Translations under genes and position numbers: made by a program | Source of the DNA: an uncultured Actinomyces sp. | Lineage (GTDB): Bacteria > Actinomycetota > Actinomycetes > Actinomycetales > Actinomycetaceae | Assembly: GCA_938022345.1 (NCBI GenBank) | Contig: CALIEP010000167.1 | Location: forward strand, 1-10,480 | Length of the DNA: 10,480 nucleotides | Reading direction: 5' to 3' | Part shown: positions 6,018 to 10,480 of the stretch, in pieces | How positions within the stretch are numbered: position 1 is the stretch's first letter | How the letters are laid out: each line of letters begins with the position of its first letter | The notes under the pieces: generated by a model | What the model saw: the letters and a program-made list of their open reading frames with translations, nothing else | Databases searched by the model: none | What the model was told of the DNA's origin: nothing

Positions 6018-8545
6018 TGTCTCAAACCACCACCGGTTTTCACCTGGGCGCTCGCGCCGGCTTCCAGATCTCTCGCCAAGGTCTGCCGGCCTGGTTCCTC
6101 ATTGGTCTAGTTCTGCTTTTCCTTCCCACCATTTGGGTTCACGAGGCCGTTTTTGGCTCATGGGTTGGCCTGCGCGCCGCTGCAGCCGGCGTTGCTGCGG
6201 GGCTTTTCGTCGCCTGGGCCTCGAGCTTCTGGCGCTGGGATTGGCTATCGACGATTGCTGGGCTGATCGCAGCTCACTTCCTTATTGGCGGTGTTGCGGC
6301 CTACCCATCGACGACTTTCTACGGGCTTCCTACCCCACGCACCCTGCAGCTCTTGGTTTTGCAGGTGGTCTATGCATGGAAGGACCTGCTGACAATCACG
6401 CCGCCGGCCTCTGCCTACGTCGGTCCAGCAATGGTCCCGTGGCTGAGCGGTCTGCTGTGCTCCTTCATCTCGGCGTTATTGGTGCTTCGCGCTGGGCGTG
6501 CAATTGCTGCAGTTATTCCCGTGGCCGTTATGGGAGTTATCGGTATTGCTTGGGGCAAGGGCGGTACCTTCCCGAATATTTGGCTGATCGCCGCATGGTG
6601 GGCACTTGCCTTAGGTTGGTGTGCATGGGCAGATCAGTACCGTCGGCTCGAAGCTGGCTTGGATGTTCGTGTCGGTGGGGCAGCCGCATCGGATACCTCC
6701 GCGACGCTGGGGGAGACCACTCAGGGCGGCTCTCAGGGCAGTATCCACCTGGGCCGCCAAATCGCTGGTGGCGCTCTGGTTATTGCGGTTGTCGCCGCTG
6801 CTGCTATTCCGCTCACTAATGCCTATGGACCGTGGTATAACCGCGTTGTGCTTCGCGATGTTGTCCAACCCCCGTTGGATGCGCGTCAGTATCCCTCTCC
6901 GCTATCTGCTTTCCGTCACTACAACGTTGACTTGCAAGAGCAGAATTTGATCCACGTGGATGGTCTTCCAGAAGGCGCGCGCGTGCGTATCGGTGTCATG
7001 GATAGTTACGACGGAACGACCATGACAATGAGTGCTCCCGGAACTGGTCCCTCCGGTGGCTTTATTCACGTGGGATCGACCTTGCCGCAGCAACAGGCCC
7101 CCGAAGGCAGTTCGACAGCTCATATGACCTTCACAACGTCGCAGCTCCTTGGCCCGTGGGTTCCAATCGTCGGTACGCCTTCGACCATGAATTTCGACCA
7201 ATCGGCGTCAGCTTCCGGTACCCAGACGAACCAACAAGCGGGCAACCCGAATGCCGCTGTGGTGACTACGCTCTCTGATGGTCTCTACTACGACATGTGG
7301 GCGAATGCTGCACTTGCGACATCGAAGAACGTTCAGGGCGGAACCATGGTGTACTCCATGGATTCAACGGTTGTTCCAATCTGGTCCGATGGCCAGCTGT
7401 CAGGAACCCGTGCTGTTCCCTATCGCGGCGGAGATAAAGGCGTTCCCGATTCGGTTCGAGATCTGGCGACTCAGACCTCAGCAGCCGAGCAGGGCGATCT
7501 TGCAAAGGCTCGCGCAATCGAGCGCTACCTGAAAGAAAAAGGCTTCTATTCGAATGAAGACAACGCTCAGTCACGCCCGGGTAACCGAGCAGACCGCCTG
7601 AGCCGCATGCTTGAAGGCGAGCAGATGATCGGTGACGATGAGCAGTACTCCGTGCTCATGGCTCTGATGCTGCACAACCTCGGTATGAACGCCAGGGTCG
7701 TCATGGGCGCTTATCCGAATGAGTCAAAGGGCGGCGATGTCGATCTTCGCGGTTCGGATGTCCACGCGTGGGTTGAGGTCGAGTTCCAAGGAGTCGGTTG
7801 GGCAGTTTTCGACCCGACCCCGCCGCGCGACCAAGTGCCTCAAACCGATGTCCCGAAGCCGCGTTCTGTGCCGCGTCCTCAGGTTCTTCAACCGCCAGAG
7901 CCCCCGGAACAGCCCGCGGAACTTCCCCCGACAACTACTGATCGTGGTTCAGATTCGAATGATGACTCGCGTCTGAAGATTCCGTGGCGAATCATTGCAA
8001 CCGGTAGTGGAATTCTTGCGATCATCGCAATCCCGCTTCTGGCTATTGTGCTGGCCAAGAGTCGCCGTACCAAGAAGCGCCGCTGGTCCGCGCCTCCGCA
8101 GGCACTGACGGGTTCATGGGACGAAGTCGTTGATCTCGCACGCGATGCCGGAGTTGTCGTGCCGACCGACCTTACTCGTCAAGAGGCCGCATGGATGCTC
8201 ACGACGTCACCTCTGTGGCCAGCAAGCGCAGCCAAGAGCAGCACCTCAACCCCTCAGTGGTATGAATTTGGCGAAGAACTTCCCAGACCTGTTCGTGTTG
8301 CTCGTTGGGCAGATACTGCTGATTTCTCTGGTGACGAAGTTCAGCCCGAACAAGCGACTGATTCCTGGCAGATTGTTGATGAGCTGACTCAGGAGCTGCG
8401 CGAGAATGCAACTCGCTGGACCCGGATTCGCCGCAAGCTTTCCTTGTCCTCACTCAGCGCGCGCTACCGCCAAAAGCACGGTGCTTCACCGATGGGTGTG
8501 CTTCGTCGCCGTCTTCGTCATCCCTTCAGAGGTAAGCAATCATGA
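6017..8545 (+). CDS. Polytopic membrane protein with transglutaminase-like domain (TgpA type), catalytic Cys replaced
   Basis: The product is 842 residues. About seven membrane helices lie in the first 270 residues (near 24-40, 50-69, 76-96, 141-158, 161-179, 187-204 and 249-266). A large extracytoplasmic region follows and contains the transglutaminase-like core. Its conserved helix GDDEQYSVLMALM leads into GMNARVVMGAYP, then SDVHAWVEV and VFDPTPP. His583 and Asp599 of the Cys-His-Asp triad are present, but the position expected to be Cys is Asp541. A Pro-rich linker (about 610-640), one more helix (about 659-681), a basic stop-transfer stretch and a ~150-residue cytoplasmic tail complete it. 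The architecture is that of DUF3488/TgpA-type proteins found beside DUF58 and MoxR genes, and it matches tgm of PFNA clusters. With Asp at the nucleophile position, classical thiol chemistry is unlikely; a binding or structural role is inferred. Its end overlaps the kinase start by 4 nt (ATGA). Confidence 0.9.
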   Translation: MSQTTTGFHLGARAGFQISRQGLPAWFLIGLVLLFLPTIWVHEAVFGSWVGLRAAAAGVAAGLFVAWASSFWRWDWLSTIAGLIAAHFLIGGVAAYPSTTFYGLPTPRTLQLLVLQVVYAWKDLLTITPPASAYVGPAMVPWLSGLLCSFISALLVLRAGRAIAAVIPVAVMGVIGIAWGKGGTFPNIWLIAAWWALALGWCAWADQYRRLEAGLDVRVGGAAASDTSATLGETTQGGSQGSIHLGRQIAGGALVIAVVAAAAIPLTNAYGPWYNRVVLRDVVQPPLDARQYPSPLSAFRHYNVDLQEQNLIHVDGLPEGARVRIGVMDSYDGTTMTMSAPGTGPSGGFIHVGSTLPQQQAPEGSSTAHMTFTTSQLLGPWVPIVGTPSTMNFDQSASASGTQTNQQAGNPNAAVVTTLSDGLYYDMWANAALATSKNVQGGTMVYSMDSTVVPIWSDGQLSGTRAVPYRGGDKGVPDSVRDLATQTSAAEQGDLAKARAIERYLKEKGFYSNEDNAQSRPGNRADRLSRMLEGEQMIGDDEQYSVLMALMLHNLGMNARVVMGAYPNESKGGDVDLRGSDVHAWVEVEFQGVGWAVFDPTPPRDQVPQTDVPKPRSVPRPQVLQPPEPPEQPAELPPTTTDRGSDSNDDSRLKIPWRIIATGSGILAIIAIPLLAIVLAKSRRTKKRRWSAPPQALTGSWDEVVDLARDAGVVVPTDLTRQEAAWMLTTSPLWPASAAKSSTSTPQWYEFGEELPRPVRVARWADTADFSGDEVQPEQATDSWQIVDELTQELRENATRWTRIRRKLSLSSLSARYRQKHGASPMGVLRRRLRHPFRGKQS
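8528..8533 (+). promoter_or_regulatory. Ribosome binding site of the kinase gene, inside the transglutaminase-like gene
   Basis: AGAGGT lies 8 nt before ATG 8542, supporting this start; the site is within the last codons of the upstream gene. Confidence 0.55.
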
Positions 8546-10480
8546 CCCCTTCGGTTCCCTCTCGGCGTCTTCCTCCACCCGAGCTTCACGGTCACACGTG
8601 GCTGCGGGCCCTGGGCTCTGGAGGTTTCGCTGACGTTCACCTCTACCGCCAGGAGCTTCCTGCGCGTGAAGTTGCGGTGAAGGTTGCGCGCTCGGTGGGC
8701 GATCAGGTTGAGTACGAGCAAATCCGCCACGAGGCCGATGTAATGACCTCGATTGCCGGTCACCCCGCTGTGGTGGAGCTCTATTCGATTGGGACTTCAC
8801 CCGATGGTCGTCCCTATTTGGAAATGGAATTCTGTCCGGTCGCAAACGTTGCCGAACAGGTACGCCGAATGCCGATGGCTGTGGATCGGGCACTTGATGT
8901 CGTGATTCGTTTGTGCGGTGGCGTCGAGATGCTCCACCGAAATGGCTATGTCCATCGCGATATCAAGCCAGCGAACGTCATGTTCGACTCCTACAACTAC
9001 CCGGTCTTAGGAGACTTCGGCGTTGCCTCCCGTATTGGAGCTTTGGAAAAAGGAAGTCTGGATGGCTTCTCAGTGCTCTGGGCTCCACCTGAACAGCACA
9101 ATCGTTCCACCCACGCACATCCGACTCAGGATGTGTGGGCACTGGCGACAACCTTGTGGACATTCCTCAGCGGGCGCAGCCCATTCGAGGATCCGGTCGG
9201 TGACAATAGTGCTGCCTCGGTGGCTGCCCGAGTCTATGAGGGGCGCATCCGTGGGCTTTCTCGCCCGGATGCCCCCAAAGAACTTGAGCGCGTTTTGCGC
9301 CACGCGATGCAGCTGGATCCCCGGAAGAGGACTGCCTCAGCGGCTGAACTGGGCCGTCAGCTTCAAGATATTCAGACCCTCATGGGACGCCCGGTCACCA
9401 AGATGGAGCTGCGTGACGGTAATACCGTAGGCAGTTTTGGGGCTCATGGCTCTTCGGCTGGCGCCGCTGATGACGGAGCGGCTTCGTGGGGGGCTGTCCA
9501 GGGCGAAAATTCCCCGAATGCGGCTCAAGATGAGGCAACCCGTCTACGTGCGATGCCGTCGATCGATGCCGAGCGAACGCGTTTGCGTGCTCCTTCCCTT
9601 GACCTGGGGCAGGCCGCCGCATCCTCCTCCGCCGAGGCCGCTTCCCCTTCACCCGCATCCGTAACCAATCCGGTCAGCGGGAACGCCGCGGCAGGGAGCG
9701 CGTCCAGCGGAATGCAGTCTCAGCCCACCGATGCCTCGCTTTCGGGTATGCAAGGCCCGATACCAACCTCGGAGAACCAGCAGGATGCATCTGCGGTTGG
9801 CGCAGCTAGTGAGCAATTTGGTGCCGGATATGCACCTGCTCCAGATTCGTGGCACGCTCCGGGACATACAACTCAAAATACCTTCGATACCGGCCACCCC
9901 TTGGGCTATCTCCCAGATGGTCGACGTTCGGGCCCGAAGAGAATCATCGCGATCATCGCCCTTGTCGTCATGGCAATGGTGGTTTTAGGCGCTGTGATTG
10001 TTGCAATGCTGACGGGAGGAGGCAGCATCATTGGGGTGGGGAAGCAGACTGCTTCTCCTACGGCCTCGGCAAGTAGCTCTTCCACACAGGGATCGCAGGG
10101 TGAAGACCCGATTGCTGTTCCTCCGCCCGCGGTTGACCAATTGGTTGCACGCGTGAATGGCGAGGATATTCAGTGGAGTTGGACTGACCCCGCGGTTGGG
10201 ACCACGTCGGCCGGGCATAGGCGTTATGTCTATACCGTTTCAAAACCGGGTGCGGATGATGCGGTTGCTGAGACACGCCAAAATGCGGTGTCGGTGAAGG
10301 CAGTTCCCGGTGAGGTATGCATCGAGGTCGTGTCAGTGGCCGAAAATGGGCGCGCCTCGCAGCCCACGAAGAACTGCGTGACAATCCCTGAAAAAGGGAA
10401 TGGTCAGAATCACGAGGGCGATAAGAACCAGCAGGGTAACGGCCAGCAGGGTAACGGCCAGAACCCACAGGGCGACGCAA
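8542..10480 (+). CDS. Transmembrane Ser/Thr protein kinase with extracellular FnIII-like domain, 3'-partial
   Basis: The frame is open from ATG 8542 to the window end (646 codons), so the C-terminus is missing. The Hanks-type kinase domain spans about residues 15-280: glycine loop GSGGFADV (25-32), Lys47 in VAVKVA, HRDIKPAN (Asp140, Lys142, Asn145), DFG (158-160), APPEQ (181-185) and DVW (Asp197). All core catalytic residues are present. An Ala/Ser/Gly/Gln-rich linker of ~190 residues follows, then one helix (about 468-490) after a basic KR. The outer part has a Ser/Thr stretch and a FnIII-like domain of about 85 residues (WSWTDP, YVYTV, CIEVVSVAENG, NCVTIP) with two Cys. It then has a Gln/Gly/Asn-rich tail. 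It corresponds to pkb2 of PFNA clusters. It probably phosphorylates cytoplasmic targets in response to envelope signals (inference). The ATGA overlap couples it to the gene before. Confidence 0.93.
   Translation, partial: MTPSVPSRRLPPPELHGHTWLRALGSGGFADVHLYRQELPAREVAVKVARSVGDQVEYEQIRHEADVMTSIAGHPAVVELYSIGTSPDGRPYLEMEFCPVANVAEQVRRMPMAVDRALDVVIRLCGGVEMLHRNGYVHRDIKPANVMFDSYNYPVLGDFGVASRIGALEKGSLDGFSVLWAPPEQHNRSTHAHPTQDVWALATTLWTFLSGRSPFEDPVGDNSAASVAARVYEGRIRGLSRPDAPKELERVLRHAMQLDPRKRTASAAELGRQLQDIQTLMGRPVTKMELRDGNTVGSFGAHGSSAGAADDGAASWGAVQGENSPNAAQDEATRLRAMPSIDAERTRLRAPSLDLGQAAASSSAEAASPSPASVTNPVSGNAAAGSASSGMQSQPTDASLSGMQGPIPTSENQQDASAVGAASEQFGAGYAPAPDSWHAPGHTTQNTFDTGHPLGYLPDGRRSGPKRIIAIIALVVMAMVVLGAVIVAMLTGGGSIIGVGKQTASPTASASSSSTQGSQGEDPIAVPPPAVDQLVARVNGEDIQWSWTDPAVGTTSAGHRRYVYTVSKPGADDAVAETRQNAVSVKAVPGEVCIEVVSVAENGRASQPTKNCVTIPEKGNGQNHEGDKNQQGNGQQGNGQNPQGDA
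10429..10458 (+). repeat. Two perfect copies of a 15-nt in-frame repeat in the kinase tail
   Basis: The unit cagcagggtaacggc occurs at 10429-10443 and 10444-10458, encoding QQGNG twice. A degenerate copy (QNPQG) follows and looser GNGQN units precede it, so the array probably continues beyond the window. Such short in-frame repeats can vary in copy number. Confidence 0.7.

Noticed and set aside
5974..6819. 281-codon + strand ORF in another frame across the transglutaminase-like gene start
   Set aside because: The other frame encodes clear membrane helices with proper start and overlap; this one is Trp/Cys/Arg-rich without motifs.

Overview
The window looks like actinobacterial chromosome, most probably from a moderately GC-rich member of the Actinomycetaceae or Bifidobacteriaceae. 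The grounds are the gene content, a GC content that looks like the high fifties by eye (not computed), C/G-biased third codon positions, a GTG start and tightly overlapping genes. The genus cannot be set from sequence alone. All genes read on the + strand. No RNA gene, mobile element, CRISPR array or convincing terminator was found, and no stretch over 300 bases lacks a gene.

Layout: (1) 2-3415 is a very large exported/surface protein gene, cut at its 5' end by the window edge. It has at least six bacterial Ig-like (cadherin-like) modules, then about five fibronectin type III (FnIII) modules and a Cys-containing tail. The frame is broken by an in-frame TAG at 3047-3049, and the protein-like reading continues in the same frame to 3415. 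(2) 3416-3569 is a short spacer with a possible 35-codon small ORF. (3) 3570-4535 is a MoxR-type AAA+ ATPase. (4) 4578-6017 is a membrane-anchored DUF58 protein. (5) 6017-8545 is a multi-spanning membrane protein with a transglutaminase-like domain, in which the catalytic Cys position is occupied by Asp. (6) 8542 to the window end is a transmembrane Ser/Thr kinase with an extracellular FnIII-like domain and a Q/G/N-rich tail, cut by the window edge.

The set FnIII protein, AAA ATPase, DUF58, transglutaminase and Ser/Thr kinase matches the gene content of the PFNA cluster described in Bifidobacterium (protein kinase pkb2, fn3, aaa-atp, duf58, tgm, prpC), so the locus is best read as a PFNA-like cluster. 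The last three genes are joined by 1-4 nt overlaps and the ATPase precedes them by 42 nt, so they are probably one transcript. A reasonable model, by inference, is an envelope-associated machine. The ATPase would act on the cytoplasmic side of the DUF58/transglutaminase membrane pair, the giant Ig/FnIII protein would be the surface component, and the kinase would sense the outside through its own FnIII-like domain. The most notable points are the amber interruption of the surface protein, the missing catalytic Cys in the transglutaminase-like domain, and the FnIII modules on both the surface protein and the kinase.
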